From assembly GCA_029881255.1 (NCBI GenBank), contig JAOUMY010000017.1:1-50266 (forward strand): a stretch of DNA of 50,266 bases, in the 5' to 3' direction. The notes under the pieces are model-generated. The model saw nothing but the letters and a program-made list of their open reading frames with translations. It did not search any database and was not told the origin of the DNA. Positions 28,927-39,856 of the stretch are shown here, in pieces. Position numbers and translations under genes: made by a program. This DNA comes from Gammaproteobacteria bacterium. GTDB lineage: Bacteria > Pseudomonadota > Gammaproteobacteria > S012-40. Each line of letters starts with the position of its first letter. Positions within the stretch are counted from its first letter, which is position 1.

Positions 28927-31819
28927 AGGGCACACTCAACTGCAAGGTCGTACCATTTGCCTGTTGGCCTGTGGCAATCCAATCAACCAGAATATTGTAA
29001 AAACTATCCCCTTCGTTCACGTAAGGAAAGCCGGAAGGATTTAACGGATGGAGTTCTGACAACATGGGTACAGCAATTATCGGATTATTCGGTGGATTCG
29101 TTACGTCATTTACATATGATGCAACCATATTGAAATCGGCGTTGACCTCCCCGATCAAATCAAAACGCGATTCCGGTGCTGACGCATGTGATCCATTGGG
29201 TTCTCCAGAAGCAAGATATGGCGAATGGCAACGTATACAACGAGCCTCAAACGCTTGCTTTACAGTTTGCCCAAACATCACAAAATCTAGCGTGGGAAGC
29301 GCGCTACGGATATTCCCGTTTTCATCAAATGGCGAATTTACAAATTGCGCACCCATGTCCACCCATTCGCTTAGGAGACGTTTTTCAACCGCTGTCATCA
29401 TTCCACTGTGGTCGAGTCCGTGGTCCGGCAAGCCACGATCAGCAAACAGTTCCTGATTAAATATTTTTTCGATCAAATAACTTCCGCGGGCATATCCAGG
29501 CGTAACAAGAGGCAGTTGTCTATGAGGAATTCGCACGCCCTCAACGTCTTTAAACATCGGATATCCATCGGTATCGTACATGACTTCGCCCATTAACAGC
29601 TTTTCATAGGAAAAACTACGACCGGACGTCGAATCACCGTTACCGAGAGTAAGACCACTGGGATTATTTTCGCTAAAGTCACCATTGTGACAAAAACTAC
29701 ACGTCGCGTTTTGCCCATCGCTTCCCGTTCTTTCACGGGTGAACAGCGGGGCTATATGTTCTTTGAAGTTAATCACGCCATTTGTAGGCGCCGGGGTTAA
29801 TAGCTGAGCATAACTAAGATCAACTATCTGATCACGAGGTCGTACGCCATCATCTGTCCAAACGTCGGAAAAAATCATTTCCTGGCGAAGTTCGACACTG
29901 GCAGGATCAAGACGTGCGCGTGTTTCCGCCATTGATTCCCCTTGAATAGCAGCACCAATAATCTGCGAACCATTTACGTCGCGCAAACTCGTGTTTCTAT
30001 GACTACCAGCAACAGGAGACTGGTTAATCGACGTGTTATCTCGCGGAGAGTGACAACCTTTACATTGCAGCGTTTCTCCGGGCAGAACATGCAACCAACT
30101 GCTCTGCGCTTGAAATGCTCGGCCATACCTGTCGACCACCTGCAACGTAAAGGACCGGTTGGCAGGAACCTTCACTTGCACCGATCCATCGGGTTCGATA
30201 GGCGCATAACCGCTAATACGGCGCATACCATAACCAGTTTCGCCTATCGCGGTTCTTGAAATTCCAGGGGGTGTAAACTGTGATTCAATCACGCGCAAGA
30301 ACCACGCGGGTCTTTGCGCGGCTGTAGTCACTGCAGGATCTTTAAGTTTTGCCAGATCAGGTATTTTTTCTCGATTGTCTTCCAGCGGGTTGAATGGCGA
30401 AGTCAATGGTATCGGGCTTAATGCGCGCTCTTCATGACTCAATGCTTCAGTGCCCATGTAGCCCAGACGGTCTGTGTCGTAGACACTGCGAATATTGATC
30501 AATCCTTCGTCTTTTTCTGGGGAAAACAAACCAGGATTTGTTTGCCCGCCCGCAATACTGGTTTGCGGTTTACTACGCACACTCAAAGCGATTGGTTCCA
30601 GGATTATTGACTCCGAACTCGCCTGCACCAACGGCAACAAACTTTTGTCCTGAATATTGAGCATATACAAGCCATATTTTGGTGCCACTTCCTGCTTTTT
30701 GATTTCAAACTGATCGTTCTCGTTCAAATTGATGTCGACACTTTCCGAGTAAAAACTGTAACTGACCAAAACGTTATTCTTTCCGTCTCGAATAGGAAAC
30801 GGCGTACTGTAGCGCCCATATCGGGAGACACGATCATCTATTGGTACACGATGTATGGTAGCGCTCGTCTGTCCGGACTGACTTCGTAACTGTTCATTCA
30901 AACCAGGTGCGGGGCTATCTTCTTCAGAAAAATTTTTAACATCGAGCAGCATAATCGCACCGCCTTCCCAGGCGCTCTTAGTCGGCAGAACGGTAGCAAT
31001 GACACGACCGTCGGCAAGTTGTCTCGCATGCAATATGGCTTCAGACGTTCCATGTGCACCATAAAGAGACGCAAGACCACCGCCGTCTGGATGAATGGTA
31101 AACAAACTGTAGCGACTATTGTTTGTGGACTCGTCCCAACGGCTAAACATAATGCGACCGTCATCCATCACCACCGGATTTCGTTCATGACTTTGGCTGA
31201 AAGACAGCTGCTCGATTCGAGTACCATCACGATTCATCACATGTAATACGACAGCAGGCAAACTGCCATTGTCCTCTACATAGCGATAACCAAGTTTGTC
31301 CTGACTCGCTTGCTGGCGATTGGAGATAAAAGCGATACGACCATCCGGCAAAAACACGGGATCGAGGTCATCACCCATATTTCGCACGGTAAAATCACTG
31401 ATTACCGGATTGAGCTGTTCTGTATTCAGATCATAAGTCCAGATATTCCAGGTATCGTCGTTGGCGCACTCTTGCGCCGCTTGCGAAGAACAGCGCATGG
31501 AAAAAACTATCGTTCTTCCATCATAAGAAGGCTCTGGACCGGAAACATCACCAACGCCTTTTGTTAGCAGGCCGGTGATATTTTTTTCTTTACCGCCAAT
31601 GATCGCCAGGTCACGTAGAAATAGATCACTTCCGGGATGATATTGAACCGGATTGTTGAGACTGGCGACACTGCCTGCGTTTTGTTGGTAGGGACGCTTT
31701 ATATAGGCAATAGGACGGCTTTCGTCGACCAGAACAGGTTCTTCGCCGCCGAAATAACGACAACCTGTCGCTGGTATCGAGAGCAGTATGCAAAATGCAA
31801 CCACGAACGCGGCACGCAT
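28898..31819 (-). CDS. HzsA-like beta-propeller and triheme c-type cytochrome, probable lipoprotein
   Basis: A 973-residue exported protein. The signal (VVAFCILLSIPATGC) suggests lipidation at Cys20. Residues about 50-300 hold PD40/WD40-like propeller blades (DLDPVFLPDGRIAFISNRQQ, ERNPVVMDDGRIMFSRWDES). The C-terminal half carries three heme c CXXCH motifs: CKGCH (586-590), CSFCH (707-711) and CIRCH (861-865). This architecture resembles the HzsA-related family, named after the hydrazine synthase alpha subunit, but hydrazine chemistry is not implied. It is the first gene of the 13-gene operon and overlaps the SH3-barrel gene. A redox or metal-binding periplasmic role is inferred; substrate unknown. 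Confidence 0.8.
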   Translation of the reverse strand: MRAAFVVAFCILLSIPATGCRYFGGEEPVLVDESRPIAYIKRPYQQNAGSVASLNNPVQYHPGSDLFLRDLAIIGGKEKNITGLLTKGVGDVSGPEPSYDGRTIVFSMRCSSQAAQECANDDTWNIWTYDLNTEQLNPVISDFTVRNMGDDLDPVFLPDGRIAFISNRQQASQDKLGYRYVEDNGSLPAVVLHVMNRDGTRIEQLSFSQSHERNPVVMDDGRIMFSRWDESTNNSRYSLFTIHPDGGGLASLYGAHGTSEAILHARQLADGRVIATVLPTKSAWEGGAIMLLDVKNFSEEDSPAPGLNEQLRSQSGQTSATIHRVPIDDRVSRYGRYSTPFPIRDGKNNVLVSYSFYSESVDINLNENDQFEIKKQEVAPKYGLYMLNIQDKSLLPLVQASSESIILEPIALSVRSKPQTSIAGGQTNPGLFSPEKDEGLINIRSVYDTDRLGYMGTEALSHEERALSPIPLTSPFNPLEDNREKIPDLAKLKDPAVTTAAQRPAWFLRVIESQFTPPGISRTAIGETGYGMRRISGYAPIEPDGSVQVKVPANRSFTLQVVDRYGRAFQAQSSWLHVLPGETLQCKGCHSPRDNTSINQSPVAGSHRNTSLRDVNGSQIIGAAIQGESMAETRARLDPASVELRQEMIFSDVWTDDGVRPRDQIVDLSYAQLLTPAPTNGVINFKEHIAPLFTRERTGSDGQNATCSFCHNGDFSENNPSGLTLGNGDSTSGRSFSYEKLLMGEVMYDTDGYPMFKDVEGVRIPHRQLPLVTPGYARGSYLIEKIFNQELFADRGLPDHGLDHSGMMTAVEKRLLSEWVDMGAQFVNSPFDENGNIRSALPTLDFVMFGQTVKQAFEARCIRCHSPYLASGEPNGSHASAPESRFDLIGEVNADFNMVASYVNDVTNPPNNPIIAVPMLSELHPLNPSGFPYVNEGDSFYNILVDWIATGQQANGTTLQLSVPYALSPSNNP

Positions 31820-31947
31820 CCGACCTCCTTCCCATCACATCCAGACAGTCTTCCTGTGCCTGGAATCCCACATTCAGGTATTTTGGTTCTATTGATTTTG
31901 TCTTGTAATGATTACCCAAGTTCCGAGGAAAAACCTAAGTCCCCGCC

Positions 31948-32001
31948 GATTACGTCGTAACAAGTGAGAATTGCCGCTATCACTCGTCAAATGACGTAAT
32001 C
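31948..32001. promoter_or_regulatory. Long inverted repeat upstream of the HzsA-like operon
   Basis: GATTACGTC (31948-31956) is perfectly repeated inverted as GACGTAATC (31993-32001), with a weaker inner GTGA/TCAC pair. No T-run follows on either strand, so it is not an intrinsic terminator. It lies about 130 bp before the first gene of the envelope-machine operon and about 85 bp after the small barrel gene, where an operator or leader structure would be expected. Binding factor unknown. Confidence 0.5.
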
Positions 32002-32084
32002 AGAGAATTCCTAAACAAGACGGCCATAAAAGAGTACAGCCTATATTGAGTAGCTTAGCTTGGGATTAATTTTTTGAGTCGTAG

Positions 32085-32657
32085 TTAAAACATGAACTTA
32101 ACGCCGAGCCGGAATGCACTGTCGAAATACTCTTTGCCAGCGCCATTTTTCAGCTCTACGCCGTATTGGCGATAGCTAACGTAGACATCCGCTTGATCTT
32201 GCAAGATCTTGTAGCCGATTAATCCAGCCACTTCCCATAACCAATCAGCATCAAGCCCCGTTACAACAGGGGGTGCACCGTAGGCGTCCATACCGACGAA
32301 AACACGATTTGCCGCTGGCAGGGTGTAATTGAGATTAAAACCCAGTCCAAGAGCAGCGGCGCTTACGCCAGGTTTAAATCCCAGGTAAATCTTACTTCCC
32401 AGCCCTAGCACCAGACCTGGCGCCCGGGTTCCGAGTTCGTCAATGACGTGAAACGATCCTTCAATGAGATAAGAACGGCTGTCGTTAAAAAGCAACCCCA
32501 TACCCGCTTCACTACGACCAAAACTCTGACCACCAACCCACAAGTTGAATTTCATCAAGGCACTATGGTCACTCAAACTGATAAGCGCATTCGCTGCGTG
32601 AGCAGTTCCGCCCCACCCAGATATCGCCAACAACAAAAGAAGTACTGACTTTTTCAT
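32085..32657 (-). CDS. Small outer membrane beta-barrel protein (YfaZ-like)
   Basis: A 190-residue protein: signal peptide MKKSVLLLLLAISGWGGTAHA, then alternating strands (MKFNLWVGGQSFGRSEAGMG, LVLGLGSKIYLGFKPGV, LGLGFNLNYTLP) and a final Phe (RLGVKFMF), as in outer-membrane barrels. The pattern resembles the YfaZ family, but I am not certain. It lies about 270 bp upstream of the HzsA-like operon on the same strand, with a dyad in between, and behind the rpmG terminator, so it probably has its own promoter. Confidence 0.65.
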   Translation of the reverse strand: MKKSVLLLLLAISGWGGTAHAANALISLSDHSALMKFNLWVGGQSFGRSEAGMGLLFNDSRSYLIEGSFHVIDELGTRAPGLVLGLGSKIYLGFKPGVSAAALGLGFNLNYTLPAANRVFVGMDAYGAPPVVTGLDADWLWEVAGLIGYKILQDQADVYVSYRQYGVELKNGAGKEYFDSAFRLGVKFMF

Positions 32658-32739
32658 TCATCGACTCCGTAAAATTTTGCCTAATTTAACATATTGGCAA
32701 AAATAGAAAAATTACTTAGACAACAACTTTCTGCAGGCA

Positions 32740-32766
32740 TAAAAAAACCCGCCTGTCAGCGGGTTT
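32740..32766 (-). terminator. Intrinsic terminator of the rpmB-rpmG operon
   Basis: AAACCCGC (32745-32752) pairs with GCGGGTTT (32759-32766) around CTGTCA. On the minus strand the stem ends in a run of seven T. It lies about 22 bp after the rpmG stop. Confidence 0.85.
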
Positions 32767-32788
32767 CTCAAAAGGCGAAAAACACACC

Positions 32789-32944
32789 TTATTTAATTTT
32801 AGCTTCTTTATATGTCACGTGCTTACGAACAACGGGATCAAACTTCTTGATCTCCATTTTTTCAGGCATCGTGCGCTTGTTCTTGGTCGTTGTGTAGAAA
32901 TGACCAGTCCCAGCTGAAGAAACCAAACGGATTTTCTCACGCAT
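32789..32944 (-). CDS. rpmG: 50S ribosomal protein L33
   Basis: A 51-residue L33, too short for the usual ORF cut-off: [20 protein letters not shown] at the start and [13 protein letters not shown] at the end, matching the proteobacterial, zinc-free form (no CxxC pairs). ATG 32942-32944 lies 17 bp after the rpmB stop; a terminator follows. Structural component of the large ribosomal subunit. Confidence 0.96.
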   Translation of the reverse strand: MREKIRLVSSAGTGHFYTTTKNKRTMPEKMEIKKFDPVVRKHVTYKEAKIK

Positions 32945-32961
32945 GTTGAACTCCTAAACCT

Positions 32962-33198
32962 TTATACCGTTTCGCCACGCTTGCGCATATCAGTCAGAAC
33001 CTGCTCGATTCCAACCTTATCGATAACGCGCATACCCTTGGTGCTGACACGCAGTCTTACCCAGCGGCTTTCACTCTGTACCCAAAAACGACGGTCCTGC
33101 AGATTGGGCAGAAAACGACGCTTGGTCTTGTTATTCGCGTGAGATACGTTGTTACCCGTCATCGGGCGCTTTCCTGTAACCTGACAAACTTTAGACAT
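32962..33198 (-). CDS. rpmB: 50S ribosomal protein L28
   Basis: A 78-residue L28: [20 protein letters not shown], with the [12 protein letters not shown] and [14 protein letters not shown] motifs. It has an AGGAGA ribosome site eight bases before ATG 33196-33198 and a strong sigma70-type promoter 57 bp upstream. The rpmB-rpmG order and position next to radC and coaBC are those of most Gammaproteobacteria. Confidence 0.97.
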   Translation of the reverse strand: MSKVCQVTGKRPMTGNNVSHANNKTKRRFLPNLQDRRFWVQSESRWVRLRVSTKGMRVIDKVGIEQVLTDMRKRGETV

Positions 33199-33254
33199 CG
33201 CTCTATTCTCCTAAAACCCTGCAACGCCTCGTTCTTCCGGGCGAAGGGGCGCAT

Positions 33255-33283
33255 TTTATACCAGAAATCCTCGAACGATTCAA
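33255..33283 (-). promoter_or_regulatory. Sigma70-type promoter of rpmB-rpmG
   Basis: On the minus strand TTGAAT (33278-33283) is followed after 17 bp by TATAAA (33255-33260), with a TG extended -10 element (TGGTATAAA). Spacing and sequence are close to consensus, as expected for ribosomal protein genes. Confidence 0.75.
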
Positions 33284-33306
33284 ACCCCATACCGCAAATA
33301 CTTGAG

Positions 33307-34140
33307 CTATCCATCAGTATCCCGCTGATCGACGTGTACCATGACCTTGGAACGCAGGAACCACCAGGTCAGAATAGCCCCTCCCGCGAGATAGCGACGG
33401 GTTTCCACCAGGGGGCTATCGGCAAAGGTAGCGCCTTCCATAAAATCGTAACGGACATAAAGCGTTAACTCGAAATTTCCGACTTGTTTGTACATCGCCA
33501 GGGAGTTCCACCAGCCGCCATACCCGCCAGAAGCCTGGTAAACATCAGGCACGCCGTAGTAAAAATTCTGAAACGACTGGTTGCTATAGCGGAACCCACT
33601 GGCCGCGCCAACCCGGAAACGCCCACCATCCCAATGTTGGTATAAATAGTAGAGATAAGGCGAGGCCAACCAGCCCTGGTAGTAAACCCCGCTAAAATCC
33701 GCGGCTACCCCAAAACGAAGGGGAAGCTTCAAATCCAGATTATGTTTTCCTTTGCGCGTTAACCGAATAGACAGCTTCGGCCCAAACTCCAGAGAAGGCG
33801 GCAATCCGTCCAAGTCCTTACGCGCCCCTGTCGATTCCTTAGGCACAGGCAGCCCCCAACCCAGACTCATCGACAGGGTCATACGATCACTGAGATGAAA
33901 CCAGCGTCTGGCACTATCGCGAGAGTCCACCGAATATTTATCGCCTCGGACCCGCAATATCGGATAGGGCAAAAACAGATTACGCGATTTGGCCGCACCG
34001 CGGTAATACGGGAGATGCACGCCAAACAATCCGCCGCCAATCTCCCAACGGGGCAAGGTTTGCGCCGCAGTAGAGGCGCTGGCCAGCAGTAGTATTCCTA
34101 TCAGGCTAAATCTGACCGTGCTCCGCAAAGGAATGAACAA
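33307..34140 (-). CDS. MipA/OmpV family outer membrane protein
   Basis: About 277 residues. The signal ([20 protein letters not shown]) is followed by [19 protein letters not shown], the MipA/OmpV opening, and by [20 protein letters not shown] and [13 protein letters not shown] strands. MipA in E. coli is a scaffold for murein enzymes; other members are porin-like. I place the start at TTG 34138-34140, with GGGAG six bases upstream, instead of the far upstream ATG at 34197, which would put the signal peptide internal. The 5' end overlaps radC by about 35 bp. Confidence 0.75.
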   Translation of the reverse strand: MFIPLRSTVRFSLIGILLLASASTAAQTLPRWEIGGGLFGVHLPYYRGAAKSRNLFLPYPILRVRGDKYSVDSRDSARRWFHLSDRMTLSMSLGWGLPVPKESTGARKDLDGLPPSLEFGPKLSIRLTRKGKHNLDLKLPLRFGVAADFSGVYYQGWLASPYLYYLYQHWDGGRFRVGAASGFRYSNQSFQNFYYGVPDVYQASGGYGGWWNSLAMYKQVGNFELTLYVRYDFMEGATFADSPLVETRRYLAGGAILTWWFLRSKVMVHVDQRDTDG

Positions 34141-34780
34141 TCCCGTCTCCCACAATAAAGTGATCCAATACCCGGATATCGACCAGGGCGAGACCATCCT
34201 TCAGGCGCTGGGTCAGCGACAGATCCGAACGACTCGGCTCGGCAATCCCCGATGGATGATTGTGCGCAAAAATAATCGCTGCGGCATTATAGTGCAATGC
34301 ACGCTTGACCACCTCCCGCGGATGGACACTGGCGCCATCTATGGTCCCGCGGAACATCTCCTCGAAACGGATCACCCGGTGTCGATTATCCAGAAATAGA
34401 CACACAAATACTTCATGGGGAATATCCCGTAGTTGAGCCAGCAGATAGCGTTTGACACTTTCCGGGTTACTAAACGCATCCCCTCGATCGAGCGCTTCCA
34501 GAAGATGTCGCCTCCCCATCTCCAGCACCGCCTGCAACTGCGCGTATTTGGCTAGGCCCAAACCTCTCGCAGCACAAAAATCCTGCTCTCCCGCCGCCAT
34601 CAGGTTTCTCAGACCGCCAAAATGCTGCAATAACTCTCTGGCAAGATCGACCGCCGTCTTACCTGCAATACCGGTTCGAAGAAAAATCGCCAGAAGTTCG
34701 GCGTCAGACAGGGCATGCGGCCCCTTTTTGACAAGCTTTTCCCGTGGCCGCTCATCGGCAGGCCAGTCCATAATAGGCAT
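34106..34780 (-). CDS. radC: RadC/JAB-domain DNA repair-like protein
   Basis: A 224-residue RadC. N-terminal helix-hairpin-helix region ([40 protein letters not shown]) and a C-terminal JAB1/MPN metalloprotease-like domain with the metal ligands in [16 protein letters not shown]. Real function is unsettled despite the name. It diverges from coaBC with 74 bp between the starts, as in most Gammaproteobacteria, and overlaps the MipA-like gene downstream. Confidence 0.95.
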   Translation of the reverse strand: MPIMDWPADERPREKLVKKGPHALSDAELLAIFLRTGIAGKTAVDLARELLQHFGGLRNLMAAGEQDFCAARGLGLAKYAQLQAVLEMGRRHLLEALDRGDAFSNPESVKRYLLAQLRDIPHEVFVCLFLDNRHRVIRFEEMFRGTIDGASVHPREVVKRALHYNAAAIIFAHNHPSGIAEPSRSDLSLTQRLKDGLALVDIRVLDHFIVGDGIVHSFAEHGQI

Positions 34781-34854
34781 ATCACCGCTCCTTTCTCATT
34801 CTTGTAATGCGGAATCTTTGTTGAAAACGGCGAGTACGGTAAACTTCAACGCTT

Positions 34855-36078
34855 ATGAATGAATTAACGCAAAAAAAGGTCTTACTCGGCATCACCGGCG
34901 GCATTGCAGCATATAAAACTGCAGAGCTGGTGCGTCTATTGGTGAAGGCAGGTGCGCAAGTCAAAGTCGTGATGACACAAGGCGCGCAGCAATTCGTCAC
35001 CGCGACGACATTCCAGGCGCTATCTGGCTATCCGGTCTACCACGATCACTATCAAAGCCCCGACGATGGCATGGAACATATCAGCCTGGCGCGCTGGGCA
35101 GACGTGTTATTGATTGCGCCAGCGAGCACTGACTTCATCGCCAAGATGGCGCATGGCCTGGCCAACGATCTTTTGTCTACCCTATATATGGCCACTCGCG
35201 GTATACCCGTCGCTGTTGCACCGGCGATGAATAACGCGATGTGGGCACACCCGGCCAACCAGAACAACATCACCCTGCTACGTGCGCAAGGCGTACATAT
35301 CTTCGGCCCGGGAAGCGGCGACCAGGCCTGTGGCGAGACCGGCGAAGGGCGCATGTTAGAAGCAGAAGACCTGGCCAATGCCACCGCTGCCTTATTCAGT
35401 CCGAAAATACTCCAGGGCAAAACCGTCATGATCACCGCCGGTCCAACCCGCGAGGCCATCGACCCGGTGCGTTACTTGAGCAATCACAGCTCCGGCAAAA
35501 TGGGCTACGCCCTGGCCCGCGCCGCCCATGACATGGGTGCCAACGTCGTATTAGTCAGTGGACCGGTTTCGCCTATAGTGTTACCCAAAGAAATCCAGAC
35601 CTATCGCGTAACCAGTGCACAGGAGATGTTTGATACAGTCCGCAGTCATATTTCACGTGTTAACATCTTCATCGGCGCAGCGGCAGTCGCAGACTATCGG
35701 CCCAAGACGGTTGCTGACGACAAAATCAAGAAACACGACGCCAGCCTGGAAATCGAACTCGTGCGTAATCCCGATATCCTTGCCCATATTGCCGCGATGA
35801 AGCCGCGGCCGTTTTGCGTAGGCTTTGCCGCTGAAACAGAAAACCTGGACACCAATGCCCAGGAAAAACTGGTGCGCAAAGATCTGGATATGATCGCCGC
35901 CAATTGGGTGGGCGATAAAGCGGCGCAGAACAATACGGGATTTGATTCAGACGAAAATGCATTACACGTCTACACCCGGGAAAACGACACGTTGTTGCGC
36001 AAATCGAGCAAGCAACGACTAGCCAGACAATTACTCGAACTCATCGCAGAAAGGTACCATGAAACAGATACAGCTTAA
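34855..36078 (+). CDS. coaBC: Bifunctional phosphopantothenoylcysteine decarboxylase / synthetase
   Basis: Two successive steps of coenzyme A synthesis. The 407 residues comprise an N-terminal FMN decarboxylase (Coa[49 protein letters not shown]) and a C-terminal CTP-dependent synthetase (CoaB, from about 185; [30 protein letters not shown]). The 3' end overlaps dut by 20 bp, so translation is coupled. Confidence 0.96.
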   Translation: MNELTQKKVLLGITGGIAAYKTAELVRLLVKAGAQVKVVMTQGAQQFVTATTFQALSGYPVYHDHYQSPDDGMEHISLARWADVLLIAPASTDFIAKMAHGLANDLLSTLYMATRGIPVAVAPAMNNAMWAHPANQNNITLLRAQGVHIFGPGSGDQACGETGEGRMLEAEDLANATAALFSPKILQGKTVMITAGPTREAIDPVRYLSNHSSGKMGYALARAAHDMGANVVLVSGPVSPIVLPKEIQTYRVTSAQEMFDTVRSHISRVNIFIGAAAVADYRPKTVADDKIKKHDASLEIELVRNPDILAHIAAMKPRPFCVGFAAETENLDTNAQEKLVRKDLDMIAANWVGDKAAQNNTGFDSDENALHVYTRENDTLLRKSSKQRLARQLLELIAERYHETDTA

Positions 36079-36514
36079 GATCGTCGATCCACGCATCGGC
36101 ACTGAATTCCCTTTACCGGCATACGCGACTCCCGGTTCAGCAGGCATGGACTTACGCGCCTGTCTCGATGTTCCATTGGAAATTCAGCCGGGCGAAACGC
36201 ATTTAATCCCCACGGGCATTGCCATCCATATTGAAGACCCGAAGCTAGCGGCGGTGATTCTGCCACGCTCTGGTCTAGGCCATAAGCACGGCATCGTGTT
36301 GGGCAATCTGGTCGGATTGATCGACTCGGATTATCAGGGACAGTTGATGGTTTCCTGCTGGAATCGTAACTCCAAGCCTTTCACCGTTGAAGTTGGCGAA
36401 CGCCTGGCACAGTTGGTATTCGTACCGGTTGTACAAGCATCGTTTGAGATTGTTGATGAGTTTGATGCAAGCCAGCGTGGTGAAGGTGGCTTTGGTCATT
36501 CTGGGACGAAGTAG
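36059..36514 (+). CDS. dut: Deoxyuridine 5'-triphosphate nucleotidohydrolase
   Basis: Hydrolyses dUTP to dUMP, keeping uracil out of DNA and feeding dTMP synthesis. The 151-residue trimeric-type dUTPase shows the five motifs, including [30 protein letters not shown] (substrate loop), [21 protein letters not shown] and the C-terminal [13 protein letters not shown] lies within the coaBC 3' end. The hairpin pair begins 9 bp after its stop. Confidence 0.96.
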   Translation: MKQIQLKIVDPRIGTEFPLPAYATPGSAGMDLRACLDVPLEIQPGETHLIPTGIAIHIEDPKLAAVILPRSGLGHKHGIVLGNLVGLIDSDYQGQLMVSCWNRNSKPFTVEVGERLAQLVFVPVVQASFEIVDEFDASQRGEGGFGHSGTK

Positions 36515-36522
36515 TTTGAAGT

Positions 36523-36644
36523 AGCAGCATAAAGGTCGGGAGTTTGCTTTTTGAAACTCGCCGTGAACACGTCCGTGTGGGCTCGAAGGCGCCGTCCATG
36601 GCGCCTACGGTTTCAAAAAGCAAACTCCCGACCTTTATGCTGCT
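36523..36644 (+). repeat. Long perfect hairpin element, copy A
   Basis: A 35-bp left arm (36523-36557) is repeated exactly inverted at 36610-36644 around a 52-nt loop. The loop contains AACACGTCCGTGT, a small internal stem, and GGCGCCGTCCATGGCGCC, a second internal stem, so the element can fold as a three-way junction. Copy B nearby shares 46 of 52 loop bases in opposite orientation. No protein is encoded. Confidence 0.9.
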
Positions 36645-36681
36645 GCTGTTTTGGATAGCACGAATTTGAATTCAAGCACGA

Positions 36682-36797
36682 GCTGCATTGGGAGGGGATG
36701 GCCTTTTGAAAACCGTAGGCGCCATGGACGGCGCCTTCGAGCGTACAGGGAAGTATTCACAGCGAGTTTTCAAAAGGCCATCCCCTCCCAATGCAGC
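36682..36797 (-). repeat. Long perfect hairpin element, copy B (inverted relative to copy A)
   Basis: A 32-bp arm (36682-36713) is repeated exactly inverted at 36766-36797 around a 52-nt loop. Read on the minus strand the loop matches that of copy A at 46 of 52 positions, including the GGCGCCGTCCATGGCGCC stem. The arms share only parts (TTTTGAAA near the loop, GGGAG further out) with copy A, yet are fully complementary to each other. It ends 23 bp before the algC start. Confidence 0.9.
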
Positions 36798-36820
36798 GGA
36801 CTAGTTAAGGACACGAACCC

Positions 36821-39132
<2,312 letters not shown>

Positions 39133-39250
39133 TGTCTTTGCAATTTCACTATTTATGGACTAGTTTTATTAGAGCATCCGGCCGGGTGTCAGAAATCGGA
39201 CGTAACTGGCTGATTGGATGCGCTAACTTCAGCTTTTAGGAGCGCTCATC

Positions 39251-39856
39251 TTGACAACTGCAGTAGCGAAAACCTCACGTCGCCAACAAATCCTCGAAGC
39301 GTTGGCGAGAGAACTGGAACTCCACCCTGGAACACCGATTACCACAGCTGGCCTTGCCAAGGCCGTGGGAATTTCGGAGGCTGCGCTTTATCGTCACTTC
39401 CCGAGCAAGGCAAAGATGTTCGAAGCCTTGATCGAATTCAGCGAAGACACGATATTTGGTCTGTGCACCCGCATTGCCAATGATGAAAAAGGTGCAGCCA
39501 GCCGTTGCGATAAACTCTTGCGGGTATTACTCGGCTTTGCCGACAAAAATCCCGGCATTACACGCATATTGATGGGTGATGCACTCGTCGGTGAGCACGA
39601 GCGTTTACGTACACGTGTGGCTCAGTTCTACGAAAGACTGGAGACTCAAATCAAGCAATTCGTACGTGAAGGCGTGATGCATGAAGAATTGGCAGAAGAT
39701 ACGCCGATCAACGCCGTCGCCAACCTGTTGCTGGCTTCTGCAGAAGGTCGAATGAACCAATTTGTGCGTAGCGGATTTACCCGTAGACCTACGGAGATGT
39801 GGGACCAACAGTGGCAGACAATCTCTGACGCGCTGTTTGAACTATCGCTGGCGTGA
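39251..39856 (+). CDS. slmA: Nucleoid occlusion factor SlmA (TetR family)
   Basis: SlmA binds chromosomal sites and blocks FtsZ assembly over the nucleoid. The 201-residue protein has an N-terminal TetR HTH (AKAVGISEAALYRHFPSKAK) followed by FEALIEFSEDTIFGL, matching SlmA closely. The C-terminal VANLLLASAEGRMNQFVRSG also fits. The start is TTG at 39251, with AGGAG upstream. Its 3' end overlaps the convergent DUF4124 gene by 15 bp. Confidence 0.93.
   Translation: MTTAVAKTSRRQQILEALARELELHPGTPITTAGLAKAVGISEAALYRHFPSKAKMFEALIEFSEDTIFGLCTRIANDEKGAASRCDKLLRVLLGFADKNPGITRILMGDALVGEHERLRTRVAQFYERLETQIKQFVREGVMHEELAEDTPINAVANLLLASAEGRMNQFVRSGFTRRPTEMWDQQWQTISDALFELSLA

Noticed and set aside
28898-31819. 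Evidence of anammox (hydrazine synthesis)
   Set aside because: Only an HzsA-like architecture is present; HzsB/HzsC and hydrazine dehydrogenase genes are absent, and all neighbours are gammaproteobacterial envelope genes.
36381-36623. Minus-strand frame across the dut end and first hairpin
   Set aside because: It is a shadow of dut and of repeat sequence, with no family resemblance.
36523-36797. The paired hairpins as attC sites, a CRISPR or ordinary terminators
   Set aside because: The stems are perfect and far longer than in attC boxes, there are no spaced direct repeats, and no T-run follows either hairpin.
39170-39235. GCATCC/GGATGC inverted pair between argB and slmA
   Set aside because: Arms are short and far apart, with no T-run, so chance is a sufficient explanation.
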